A stretch of DNA of 64,000 bases from Amycolatopsis albispora (GTDB lineage Bacteria; Actinomycetota; Actinomycetes; Mycobacteriales; Pseudonocardiaceae), in assembly GCF_003312875.1 (NCBI RefSeq), contig NZ_CP015163.1:7688001-7752000 (forward strand), read 5' to 3'. Of this stretch, positions 24,861 through 33,187 are shown in pieces. The translations under genes were made by a program, and so were the position numbers. The notes under the pieces are model-generated. The model worked only from the letters and a program-made list of their open reading frames with translations. It did no database searches and was not told the DNA's origin. Numbering within the stretch: position 1 is the stretch's first letter; each line of letters opens with the position of its first letter.

Positions 24861-27788
24861 TTGTCCGGTCGTAGCCGAGGTAAGCGGGACCAGCGCCCCG
24901 TCCAGCCCAAGCAGGGTGGTGGCGGCAGGCGTGGCCGCAGACTGCCCGGCGAGCAGGCGGTGCCCTCGTACACCCCGTCGATCGCCGCGCGCAGCATCGA
25001 CGGGCACCTCCTGCGGACCGGGCACGAGGTGTACGCCTGGTACCGGCTGGCGCCGCAGCGCTGGTCGTTCCGCTCGGACTCGCAGCGCCGCGACCTGATC
25101 GCGGCCATCGCCGGGCAGTACGCCGAGCTGGCGGGCCGCTGGCTGCACCTGCGGGTGACCAACCGGCCGTACCCGATCCGCATGTGGGCCGAGGCCCACG
25201 TGCACAACGCGGTCGGGCGGCCGAAGGACGTGCCGGGCGCGTTGTCCTTCGACGACTACCTGATCGGCGAGCAGCAGCAGCTGATGGGCCGGTCGATGGC
25301 GGAGAAGGAGGTCTACCTCGGCGTCCAGGTGCAGACCCGCCGCGCGGTGGACCGCGCCGTCGAGCGGGCCGCGCCGCTGCTGCGCAAGATCCTGCCCGAG
25401 GCCGTCGACGCCGAGCTGATGGCGCTGGACTCCGAGGTCGAGCACCTCGACCAGGTGCTCGGTTCGGCCGGGCTGGAGGGCAGGCCAGCGCACGCCGACG
25501 AGATGTCGTGGCTGATGCACCGGTCCTGCTCGCTGGGCCTGCCCGCGCCGCGGAACATGCCCGCCGTGCCGGGCGCGGCCTGGGAGCCGGAGGACCTGGC
25601 CAGCTTCACCGACGCCGCCGACTTCCACGCCGACCCGTACGCCCCGACGGTCACCGTCCGCGGGCGCACCGGCTCGAACGCCGGGGTGACCCGCCAGCTC
25701 GCGGTGCTCACCGTCGGCCAGATGCACGGCCTGCAGATCCCCGAGGTGGACGACCCGTGGGTGCAGCACGCCGACCGGCTGCCCGCGTCGGTGGAGTGGT
25801 CCGCGCGGATCTACGTGCGGCGGCCAGAGGAGGTCGCCGGTGAGCTGCAACGCCAGATGAACAAGGTGCGTTCGCAGGTCAAGCACTACACCGACGAGCA
25901 CGAGCTGGAGCCGCCGCAGTCGCTGGCGCGGCAGGCGTCGCGGGTGCTCGAGATCGACGACGAGATGACCTCGGGCTTCACCGCGCTGGCCACCCGCGTG
26001 CGCTCGTGGTGGCGGCTGGCGGTGTCCGGGCCGACCGAGCGCGACGCGCTGCGCCTGGCCCAGCAGCTGCTCGACCTGTACAAGCCGAAGATCGCCATCG
26101 AGCACCCCGAAGCGCAGTACGCGATGGCCAGGGAGTTCATCCCCGGCGAGCCGCTGGCGTCGGGCGCCTACACCCGCCGCGGCTCGGTGGTCTGGGCCGC
26201 CGCCGCGGTGCCGACGGCGACCGCCGAGGTGGGCGACCGCCGCGGCATCCTGCTCGGCGAGACCTGCACCGCGACCCGGCGCCCGGTGGCCTGGGACCCG
26301 TGGATGGCGCAGGAGATCCGCGACGGCTCCGGCCTGACCGCGATGGTCGCCGGGCTCGGTGGCGGCAAGTCGTTCCTCGGCGGTGGCATCGTCTACAAGA
26401 CGCTGCGCGCCGGGGCGCACTGGACCATTCTCGACCCGTCCGGCCCGCTGTCGCGCCTGTGCGACCTGCCGGAGATCCGCCCGTACGCGCGGCCGATCAA
26501 CCTGCTCAACGCCGAACCCGGCATCCTCAACCCGTACCGCGTGGTGGCCGAGCCGCTGCTCGAGCACTTCATGGACGAGGACGATCCGGAGCGCTCGTGG
26601 CGTCGCGAGAAGGCGCTGGCCGGGGCCACCCGGCGGCGGCTGGTGCTGGACGTGCTGACCGGCGTGCTGCCGTACGAGGTGTCCCGCATGCCGCAGAGCC
26701 GGATCGTGCTGCTGCGCGCGGTCCGCGCGGTCGGCGGGCGGTTCGACGCCGACCCCGGCCAGGTGATCGACGCGCTGCGCCGCGACTCCAGCGAGCACCA
26801 CGAGCACGCGGTGGTGGTCGCCGACTTCCTCGATGAGATGCGCGAGCGCATGTCGCTGCTCATTCCCGAGGAGAACGCGGACCCGTACTCGGAGACGCGC
26901 GACGACCGGATGACCGTGCTGACCATGGCGGGGCTGACCCTGCCGAAGGACGGTGTCGGCCGCGAGCACTGGACCGACGCCGAGGCGCTCGGCGTGGAGA
27001 TGCTGAACCTGGCCGCGTGGCTGACCCAGCGGTCGGTCTACGAGCGGCCGAAGGAGCTGCGCAAGGGCGTCTGGATCGACGAAGCGTTCTTCCTCTCCGA
27101 GGTGCCGACCGGGCGGGTGCTGATGAACCGCTTCGCCCGTGACTCGCGCAAGTGGAACGTCCGGGTGCTGCTGTCCTCGCAGATCCCGGCGGACTTCCTG
27201 CGCATCCAGGGCTTCGTGGCCCTGCTCGACTCCGTTTTCGTCGGACGGCTCGACGACGACGACGCCCAGGCGGACGCATTGCGGCTGCTGAAGGTGCCGG
27301 TCGGCGTCGGCTACGAACAGGTGGTGGCCGCGCTCGGCCGCCGCCCTGGCGCCCATCGCGACACCGAACGCGACCGGGAGCCGCGGCAGTTCATCTTCGG
27401 CGACGGCGCCGGTGGCGTGGAGCGGATCCGGGTCGACTTCTCCGGGCCGCACCTGGAGCACCTGCGCAACGCGATGGACACCACGCCGGGTTCGAAGGAC
27501 GCCCCAGGGCAGGTCCGGCCCGACCCCGCTCCGGAACCGGAGCCCCGCCACGTCCCGGTGCCACCGGACGACGATGCCGCCGCCTCGGGCTACGCGGAAT
27601 CGGATTTCGAACTCGCGGCGGAGTTGGAGGTCGGGTTGACCGAGGAGCAGGTGCTGTCCGAGCCCGTGCCGGGCGGCCGGGCCGACGGCGACGAGAACGG
27701 CAACGGCAACGGCCGGGGCCCCGACGGCGGCGGTGGGGTCCGGGCGTCCGCGGGCTCCACCGGCGGACCGGGCCGGGACGCGGCATGA
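24861..27788 (+). CDS. VirB4/TraC-like secretion ATPase
   Basis: A 975-residue protein, probably from the TTG at 24861 (GGGAGG 12 bases upstream). The N-terminal 450 residues match the VirB4-type accessory region. The ATPase part has Walker A GLGGGKSF (about residue 498), Walker B-like GVWIDEAFFL (about 736) and LLSSQIPADFL further on, typical of the VirB4/TraC branch of HerA/FtsK ATPases. The last 110 residues are disordered and Gly/Pro/Glu-rich. It should power assembly or substrate movement through the membrane complex encoded around it. It has no transmembrane helix of its own, which fits with docking on the VirB3-like protein. Confidence 0.85.
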   Translation: MSGRSRGKRDQRPVQPKQGGGGRRGRRLPGEQAVPSYTPSIAARSIDGHLLRTGHEVYAWYRLAPQRWSFRSDSQRRDLIAAIAGQYAELAGRWLHLRVTNRPYPIRMWAEAHVHNAVGRPKDVPGALSFDDYLIGEQQQLMGRSMAEKEVYLGVQVQTRRAVDRAVERAAPLLRKILPEAVDAELMALDSEVEHLDQVLGSAGLEGRPAHADEMSWLMHRSCSLGLPAPRNMPAVPGAAWEPEDLASFTDAADFHADPYAPTVTVRGRTGSNAGVTRQLAVLTVGQMHGLQIPEVDDPWVQHADRLPASVEWSARIYVRRPEEVAGELQRQMNKVRSQVKHYTDEHELEPPQSLARQASRVLEIDDEMTSGFTALATRVRSWWRLAVSGPTERDALRLAQQLLDLYKPKIAIEHPEAQYAMAREFIPGEPLASGAYTRRGSVVWAAAAVPTATAEVGDRRGILLGETCTATRRPVAWDPWMAQEIRDGSGLTAMVAGLGGGKSFLGGGIVYKTLRAGAHWTILDPSGPLSRLCDLPEIRPYARPINLLNAEPGILNPYRVVAEPLLEHFMDEDDPERSWRREKALAGATRRRLVLDVLTGVLPYEVSRMPQSRIVLLRAVRAVGGRFDADPGQVIDALRRDSSEHHEHAVVVADFLDEMRERMSLLIPEENADPYSETRDDRMTVLTMAGLTLPKDGVGREHWTDAEALGVEMLNLAAWLTQRSVYERPKELRKGVWIDEAFFLSEVPTGRVLMNRFARDSRKWNVRVLLSSQIPADFLRIQGFVALLDSVFVGRLDDDDAQADALRLLKVPVGVGYEQVVAALGRRPGAHRDTERDREPRQFIFGDGAGGVERIRVDFSGPHLEHLRNAMDTTPGSKDAPGQVRPDPAPEPEPRHVPVPPDDDAAASGYAESDFELAAELEVGLTEEQVLSEPVPGGRADGDENGNGNGRGPDGGGGVRASAGSTGGPGRDAA

Positions 27789-27859
27789 GCCACCACCGGC
27801 AAGCGGCGGCCGCGGCCGTGCGCGGGTACCGGCGAGCGCCCGGCGGTGACCGGGCATGA
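27785..27859 (+). CDS. Tiny coupled frame between the ATPase and channel genes
   Basis: A 24-codon frame whose ATG overlaps the ATPase stop (ATGA) and whose stop overlaps the next ATG (ATGA again). The peptide is Ala/Arg-rich (MSHHRQAAAAAVRGYRRAPG...). Its main value may be to carry ribosomes from the ATPase gene into the channel gene, since otherwise 67 untranslated bases would separate them. It may also be chance. Confidence 0.35.
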   Translation: MSHHRQAAAAAVRGYRRAPGGDRA

Positions 27860-29898
27860 TCACCGTTGCCGTGCTCCTGGCGTTCGCCGGGGCCTGGTAC
27901 CACCTGCGCAAGCGGCGGAAACCCTCGCCGGAGCGCCGCAAGCGCGCGGCCATGCTGATGGTGGTGGCGATCCTCGGCGTGCAGGCCGTGGTCACCGCCC
28001 CGCAGGCGATGGCCGCCGAATGCGGCGCCGCCCCCAACCCGGAACGCCCCGGCTCCGGCATGGTCGGCGCGATCGACCCGCCGCGCCAACACGGCCTCGA
28101 AGGCAGCGCCTACCTCGACTACAGCTACGCCGGCATGGTGTGGCACGTCTTCGAGACCAACTGCAGCCCGATGGCCGGGCTGACCGACCCCGACTCGACG
28201 ATCGACACCTGGGGCGGCAACCAGCTGTTCAACATCGCCAAGAACATCGTCGGCGCGACCAACTCGCTGCACTACACGGTGATGGAGGACGGGCTGCTCA
28301 GCCCGATCTACAACGCGGTGAAGTCCGGCGCGGAGAAGGTCTACAACAACATCTACGCGCAGCTGTTCGGGCTCGCCGCGCTGGTGCTGGCGATCATGAT
28401 GTTCCGCAACATCTGGCGTGGTGACCTGTCCACGGTGAGCAAACGCGCGCTCTTCGCGCTCGGCGGGGTGTGGCTGGCCGCGTCCTCGCTGGCGCTGCTG
28501 CGTTACCTGGACCCGATCGACGACGCGATCGTGAAGACCACCAGCAGCATCCAGGCCGGGTTCATCGACGCCAACGACGCCGACACCATCGCGCACGAGG
28601 TGCTGCCGACGAACCTGCACAACCGGGTCGTCTACGACAACTGGCTGCGTGGTGAGTTCGGCGCGCCGGACAGCGAGCAGGCGCAGCAGTTCGGCCGCCC
28701 GCTGCTCGACGCGCAGGCGTTCACCTGGACGCAGATGAACAACGACCAGGACGCCGACCAGGCGGTGACCGACGCCAAGAAGGGCGAGTTCAAGAACATC
28801 TCCACCCAGCTCGGCCCGGCGACCGGTTACTTCACCGGCGAAGACGGCAGCCGGACCGGCGCCGGGTTCCTCGCTTTCCTGCAGAGCCTGGTGTATTCGC
28901 TGTTCCAGCTGTTCGCGAAGGCGGCGGTGCTGCTGGCACAGGTGATCCTGCGGTTGTTCACGCTGACCGCGCCGCTGATCGGGCTGGTGGCGATCCTGCA
29001 CCACGACATCCTGCGCCGCGTGGCTAAGGTGCTCGGGGCGGTGGCGTTCAACCTGATCGTGCTGTCCGTGCTGGCCGGCGTGCACGCGCTCCTGCTGCAG
29101 GCGATCTTCGACGCGGGCAACTCGCTGTCCATGCTGGTGCAGATGGCGATGGCCGGCCTGGTCACCATCCTGCTGTTCCTGGTCGGCCGCCCCGGCCGCC
29201 GCCTGTGGCAGATGGTGGAGATGTCGGTGAGCATGGTCGGCTCCGCGGTGCCCACCCCGCGCGGCGGCCTGTTCTCCCGCTTCCGCAAGCACAGCAACGA
29301 CCCCAGCCCGCAGGACGAGTTCTGGCAGAACGTCCGCGACACCGACGAGACCACCGGCACCGACCAGCGCGGCCCGATCGGCGCGACCGCCGGTGGTGGC
29401 CGGTTCCGCCCGGAGGCGACCGTGTTCGCCACGTCGCAGCGGCTGGACAACACCAATCTCGGCAACCGCCCCGCCGCCGCCTGGTCCGGCGCCATTCCGG
29501 GCGCGCTGCCCAGCGGCAACGGCCACGCCGAGCTGCCGCCCGGGTCGAACGGCATGCCGGTGTTCGGCGGTTTCGTGCCCGGCGGCGGCCTGCCGGGCAA
29601 CCAGTTGCCGCAGCCCGCCAGCCGCCGGGTGGACACCTCGCCGGTGTTCGACCGCGGCTGGGATCGCGGCGACGACCCGGAACCGGTGGTGATCCCGTCC
29701 CGGATGACCCCGGCCAACGCGCCGCAACCGGAGGCCGCGTACGCGCCGCCCGCGGCCGCCATGCCCGCACCGCGCCAGCCCCGCCGGGTCGATCCGGAAC
29801 TGGTCGGCGGCAAGCCGGTGCACGTGATCTTTCGCCCTTCGCGCGGGCTCGAGGTGCGCGAGGACCTTCGTGACACCGACCGTGCCGTGAGGGGGTAG
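27856..29898 (+). CDS. Polytopic VirB6/TrbL-like channel protein
   Basis: A 680-residue membrane protein. An N-terminal helix is followed by a basic stretch and a second helix ending in TAPQAMAAE, as if exported from there. An external segment with two cysteines follows, then four or five transmembrane helices between about residues 165 and 455 (for example LFGLAALVLAIMMF, AAVLLAQVILRLF, VAFNLIVLSVLAGV, AGLVTILLFLV). The last 220 residues are Pro/Gly-rich and probably cytoplasmic. This layout is that of VirB6/TrbL proteins, the core of type IV secretion channels. Two bases separate it from the next gene. Confidence 0.75.
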   Translation: MITVAVLLAFAGAWYHLRKRRKPSPERRKRAAMLMVVAILGVQAVVTAPQAMAAECGAAPNPERPGSGMVGAIDPPRQHGLEGSAYLDYSYAGMVWHVFETNCSPMAGLTDPDSTIDTWGGNQLFNIAKNIVGATNSLHYTVMEDGLLSPIYNAVKSGAEKVYNNIYAQLFGLAALVLAIMMFRNIWRGDLSTVSKRALFALGGVWLAASSLALLRYLDPIDDAIVKTTSSIQAGFIDANDADTIAHEVLPTNLHNRVVYDNWLRGEFGAPDSEQAQQFGRPLLDAQAFTWTQMNNDQDADQAVTDAKKGEFKNISTQLGPATGYFTGEDGSRTGAGFLAFLQSLVYSLFQLFAKAAVLLAQVILRLFTLTAPLIGLVAILHHDILRRVAKVLGAVAFNLIVLSVLAGVHALLLQAIFDAGNSLSMLVQMAMAGLVTILLFLVGRPGRRLWQMVEMSVSMVGSAVPTPRGGLFSRFRKHSNDPSPQDEFWQNVRDTDETTGTDQRGPIGATAGGGRFRPEATVFATSQRLDNTNLGNRPAAAWSGAIPGALPSGNGHAELPPGSNGMPVFGGFVPGGGLPGNQLPQPASRRVDTSPVFDRGWDRGDDPEPVVIPSRMTPANAPQPEAAYAPPAAAMPAPRQPRRVDPELVGGKPVHVIFRPSRGLEVREDLRDTDRAVRG

Positions 29899-29900
29899 CC

Positions 29901-30503
29901 ATGCCGATCAGGACCAACCGCGGCCGCGCCGCGGTGTACCGCAGGCTGTGGGGGTGGCCGCTGCGCTCCACCGCCCACCTGACCGTTTCGCTGGTGGTGC
30001 TCGCCGTGCTGCTCATCGCGGCGGGCGTGGTCGTGCCGAAGCTGGTCGGTGAGCAACCGCAGCGGACCGGCCGCGCCGGGGAGATCTCGGTGACCCCCGA
30101 CGACGGCAAGGCCGGTCCGCCGCCGAATCGCGCCAGCAGCGGCCCGCTGCCGACGCGGCTGTCCGAGCCACGCGAGTCGCCGACCTCGGCGCCCCCGAAC
30201 GGCGACGCCATGCGCGTGGCCGAGCAGTTCGCCGCGGCCTGGGTGAACCACCCCGACGGCATCACCAACGAGCAGTGGCTGGCCGGGCTGAAACCCTTCA
30301 CCACCGACGAGTTCCTGCCCACGATGTCCACTGTGGACCCGGCGAACATCCCGGCCACCCGGGTGACCGGGCAGCCGGTGCCGGTGAACTCGCTGACCAG
30401 TTCGCTGGAGGCGGAGGTGCCGACCGACGGGCCCAAACTGTCCATCACCGTGGTCAGCACGAACGTCGGCTGGCGGGTTTCGGCGCTCGACCAGGCGGGC
30501 TGA
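29901..30503 (+). CDS. VirB8/TcpC-like bitopic protein with NTF2-like domain
   Basis: A 200-residue protein with one transmembrane helix near residues 27-47 (LTVSLVVLAVLLIAAGVVV), a flexible Pro-rich linker to about 100, and a compact C-terminal domain (about 102-196) beginning AMRVAEQFAAAWVNHPDG and ending LSITVVSTNVGWRVSALDQAG. The size, topology and helix-then-sheet character resemble the NTF2-like periplasmic domain of VirB8 and of TcpC in Gram-positive conjugation systems. Sequence identity cannot be judged here. It would be a scaffold of the envelope part of the apparatus. Confidence 0.65.
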   Translation: MPIRTNRGRAAVYRRLWGWPLRSTAHLTVSLVVLAVLLIAAGVVVPKLVGEQPQRTGRAGEISVTPDDGKAGPPPNRASSGPLPTRLSEPRESPTSAPPNGDAMRVAEQFAAAWVNHPDGITNEQWLAGLKPFTTDEFLPTMSTVDPANIPATRVTGQPVPVNSLTSSLEAEVPTDGPKLSITVVSTNVGWRVSALDQAG

Positions 30504-30506
30504 GCC

Positions 30507-31505
30507 GTGAAGGTCGGTGTGCTGGTCGGGGTGCTGGTCACCGTGTTGTTCGCGGCCGTGGTCACCACCGGCACGGTGGCCGTGGTGGTGGACAGCCAGC
30601 AGGAGCAGCAGGCGCTCGGCGTGGTCAACCTCAGCTGCGACGCGGCGATCGGGCCGAGCCAGCCGGGGCAGCAGGGCAAGGGCGCGGCGGACGCGGGCAA
30701 CCTGAAGGACGAGCAGCTGCAGATCGTCACGCTCATCATCACCATCGGCAAGCAGCGGCAGCTGTCGCCGCGGGCGTGGCAGATCGCCATCCAGGCCGGG
30801 ATGACCGAGTCGGGGCTGCGGAACCTGACCTACGGTGACCGCGACTCGCTCGGCATCTTCCAGATGCGGCCGTCGATGGGCTGGGGCACGGTCGCGCAGG
30901 TGACCGATCCGCCGTACCAGGTCAACAAGTTCTACGACGTGCTGCTGGGCGTGAAGGGCTGGGAGACCATGCGGCCCGGCGACGCGGCGCAGGCGGTCGA
31001 GCGGTCGGGGTTCCCGGATCGGTACCACAAGTGGGAACCGATGGCCGTGCACCTGGTGGAGAACGTCGGCGAGGTGGTCGACGCCGCGGGGTGCGGTGAG
31101 GGCACCGGTGCGGTGCTGCCGCCCAGCCAGACCGCGGCGAAGGCGATCGAATTCGCCTTGGGGGAGCAGGGAAAGCCGTACGTGTGGGGTGCCACCGGGC
31201 CGAACTCCTACGACTGCTCGGGGTTGATGCTGCGCGCCTACGAGGCGGCGGGCGTCACCCTGCCGAGGGTTTCGCGTGACCAGTACAAGGCGGGCGCGAT
31301 GTTGCCGGTGGAGCAGGCCCAGCCCGGTGACCTGCTGTTCTGGGCCTACGACCCGTCGAACCCGAAGACCATTCACCACGTGGCGATGTATCTGGGGGAT
31401 GGGAAGATGGTGGAGGCGCAGCAGAGCGGCGTCCCGGTGCACACCAGGAAGGTCTCCTGGGACGAAGGCGAGCTCGTCGCGCAGGCGGTCCGGCCTGGTG
31501 TTTAA
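30507..31505 (+). CDS. Bifunctional wall hydrolase: lysozyme-like domain plus NlpC/P60 endopeptidase
   Basis: A 332-residue protein from a GTG start with an N-terminal membrane anchor or signal (about residues 4-28). A lytic-transglycosylase-like domain (about 65-190) has Glu101 in MTESGLRN and the following SLGIFQMRPSMGWG. An NlpC/P60 domain (about 205-332) has the nucleophile Cys237 in YDCSGLML and His291 in HHVAMYLGDG. It should cut both glycan strands and stem peptides. VirB1-like proteins with this double activity open the wall for Gram-positive type IV secretion systems. Three bases after the VirB8-like gene. Confidence 0.88.
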   Translation: MKVGVLVGVLVTVLFAAVVTTGTVAVVVDSQQEQQALGVVNLSCDAAIGPSQPGQQGKGAADAGNLKDEQLQIVTLIITIGKQRQLSPRAWQIAIQAGMTESGLRNLTYGDRDSLGIFQMRPSMGWGTVAQVTDPPYQVNKFYDVLLGVKGWETMRPGDAAQAVERSGFPDRYHKWEPMAVHLVENVGEVVDAAGCGEGTGAVLPPSQTAAKAIEFALGEQGKPYVWGATGPNSYDCSGLMLRAYEAAGVTLPRVSRDQYKAGAMLPVEQAQPGDLLFWAYDPSNPKTIHHVAMYLGDGKMVEAQQSGVPVHTRKVSWDEGELVAQAVRPGV

Positions 31506-31515
31506 GGAGTAGTCG

Positions 31516-33186
31516 GTGGCGAAGAAGTTCGGCAGGCGCGGGAGCAAGAAGGGTGCCGCGGAGGACCCGAGGAACATGTTCGGGCCGCCGATGCCGCGCC
31601 GCGGCGGGCCGCCCGCGTCGAGCACCCCGCTCGCCGATTTCCTCAACCGCGGCCCGATTCCGGGGGTCGACGAGGGGTACGTGGTGCTGCCGCGGTCGCT
31701 GGCGGAGGGCATGTCGCTGCCGTGGCAGCAGCAGGCGGTGGAGTTGCTGTCGCAGTTCCACGGCACGCACCGGGGGCTTTCGTGGCCGATCTACCGGGTG
31801 ACGCCGTCGCGGTACGAGCGGCTGGTGGACCTGGACGAGGAGCAGCTGGCCGAGGCGGGCTACCTGGTCGAGATCGACACCGACGGCGACATGGTCTACC
31901 GCGAGCGCAGCGGCAGGCGGGTGGAGAACCCGGAGAACACCACGGTGCTGGTCGCCACCCTGGACCCGATCGTGCGGGGCCGCCCGCCCGCACAGCCGCG
32001 ACGGGAAGCCCCGTCGGACGGCGGTTCGCGGGCGCCGGTGCCGATGAACCTGCCACCCGCCCCGGTCTGGCGGACGACGCCCGCGAAGGCGGTGCCGTCT
32101 GCGGAGGCGCCGCCACTGCCGGTGCCGGAAACCGTCACCCCGCTACGGGAGGCGCCTGCGGCCGCTACGCAGTTCGCCGCGCCCCAGGTGCCCGCTGAGC
32201 AGGCACGATCGGAATCCTCGGCCCAGCCTGGGCAGCCTCCCGCCGCCCAGGCACCGTCCGCGCCGCAAACCCCGGCCGCGCAAGCGCCGCCGGAGCAGCC
32301 GTCGACGGCTCAGCCGCCCACCACCGAGGCTCCGACCTCCCAAGCGCCGACGACTCAGCCTCCGGCCGCTCAGCCGCCGACTTCTCCGGCACCGACGGCT
32401 CAGCGGCCACCCGCCGAGGCCCCCATGGCCCAGCCGCCGACCAGCCAGGCCTCGGCCGCGCAGCCCTCGGCGGCTCAGCCGCCAACAAGCCAGCCGCCAA
32501 CCGGCCAGTCTCCGGCCGGTCAGCCCTCGGCCGCGCAGCCCTCGGCCGCGCAGCCCTCGGCCGCGCAGCCCTCGGCCGCGCAGCCCTCGGCCGCGCAGCC
32601 CTCGACAGCTCAGCCACCGACAGCTCAGCCACCGACGGCCCAGCCCTCGGCGGCCCAGGCTCCGGCCGCGCAGCCGCCAGCCAGTCAGGCCCCGGCAACC
32701 CAGGCCCCGGCAAGCCAGGCCACCCCGGAGCCTCAGCCTTCAGCCGAGCACACCCCCGCCCAGCCGGAGCACCAAGCTCCAGCCAGCCAGGAGCAGCGAA
32801 CTCCAGCCCAGCCGGAGCGCCGAACCTCGGCCCAGCCGGAGCACCAAGCCCCAGCCCAGCCCCAGGCCCAGCAGCAAAGCACACCCGCCCCCTGGAATCC
32901 GCCGTTGGCGCCTGGCGAGACGGCGCTGTCCACCTCCGGGCAGCTGCCCGTGGTCCCGCCGTCCTCGGCCAAGCCGGTGACGGATCTCGACGAGCCGTTC
33001 GCGGTGCCGTCCGCGCGTGCCGAAGAAGCCGACACCCCGCCCCGCGGCATCCGGATGGGCGACCGCGGCTGGTTCGACGAGCTGCCCGACTCGGCTTCGG
33101 CGGCCTCCTCGTCCGAGCCGCCGGGTGAGGCCACCTTCGGCCCCAGCGGCGACCCGACCGAGATCCCCTACCGGTACCGCAAGTAG
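31516..33186 (+). CDS. Cytosolic protein with conserved N-terminal domain and long Ala/Gln/Pro/Ser repeat
   Basis: A 556-residue protein from GTG at 31516 after AAGGAG. Residues about 35-155 form a compact domain (PLADFLNRGPIPGVDEGYVV to NTTVLVATLDPI) that I cannot assign. Residues about 237-458 are low complexity, mostly QPSAA/QAPxx five-residue units. The tail is acidic and ends EIPYRYRK. There is no signal peptide or membrane helix. As the last gene of the secretion-like operon it may be a substrate, chaperone or scaffold; the repeat could act as a spacer. Its stop is one base from the convergent chitinase stop. Confidence 0.75.
   Translation: MAKKFGRRGSKKGAAEDPRNMFGPPMPRRGGPPASSTPLADFLNRGPIPGVDEGYVVLPRSLAEGMSLPWQQQAVELLSQFHGTHRGLSWPIYRVTPSRYERLVDLDEEQLAEAGYLVEIDTDGDMVYRERSGRRVENPENTTVLVATLDPIVRGRPPAQPRREAPSDGGSRAPVPMNLPPAPVWRTTPAKAVPSAEAPPLPVPETVTPLREAPAAATQFAAPQVPAEQARSESSAQPGQPPAAQAPSAPQTPAAQAPPEQPSTAQPPTTEAPTSQAPTTQPPAAQPPTSPAPTAQRPPAEAPMAQPPTSQASAAQPSAAQPPTSQPPTGQSPAGQPSAAQPSAAQPSAAQPSAAQPSAAQPSTAQPPTAQPPTAQPSAAQAPAAQPPASQAPATQAPASQATPEPQPSAEHTPAQPEHQAPASQEQRTPAQPERRTSAQPEHQAPAQPQAQQQSTPAPWNPPLAPGETALSTSGQLPVVPPSSAKPVTDLDEPFAVPSARAEEADTPPRGIRMGDRGWFDELPDSASAASSSEPPGEATFGPSGDPTEIPYRYRK
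32521..32595 (+). repeat. Five perfect 15-bp tandem repeats (CAGCCCTCGGCCGCG)
   Basis: Five identical in-frame copies encode QPSAA each. Diverged units of the same 15-base period continue to about 32720, and the wider repeat region runs from about 32225 to 32880. Identity at synonymous positions indicates recent expansion, so copy number may vary between strains. Confidence 0.92.
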
Positions 33187-33187
33187 C

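Noticed and set aside
24399..28061. A reverse-strand frame open for more than 1200 codons opposite the secretion-like operon
   Set aside because: It is the antisense shadow of the GC-rich VirB4-like gene: composition is Arg/Gly/His/Gln-heavy with no domain, while the forward frame has clear ATPase motifs.
32225..32880. Possible CRISPR-like array
   Set aside because: The units are 15-base in-frame tandem repeats without unique spacers inside a coding gene.
24143..33186. Interpretation as an active conjugative or integrative element
   Set aside because: No integrase, relaxase, att-like direct repeats, tRNA target or composition change was seen at either boundary.
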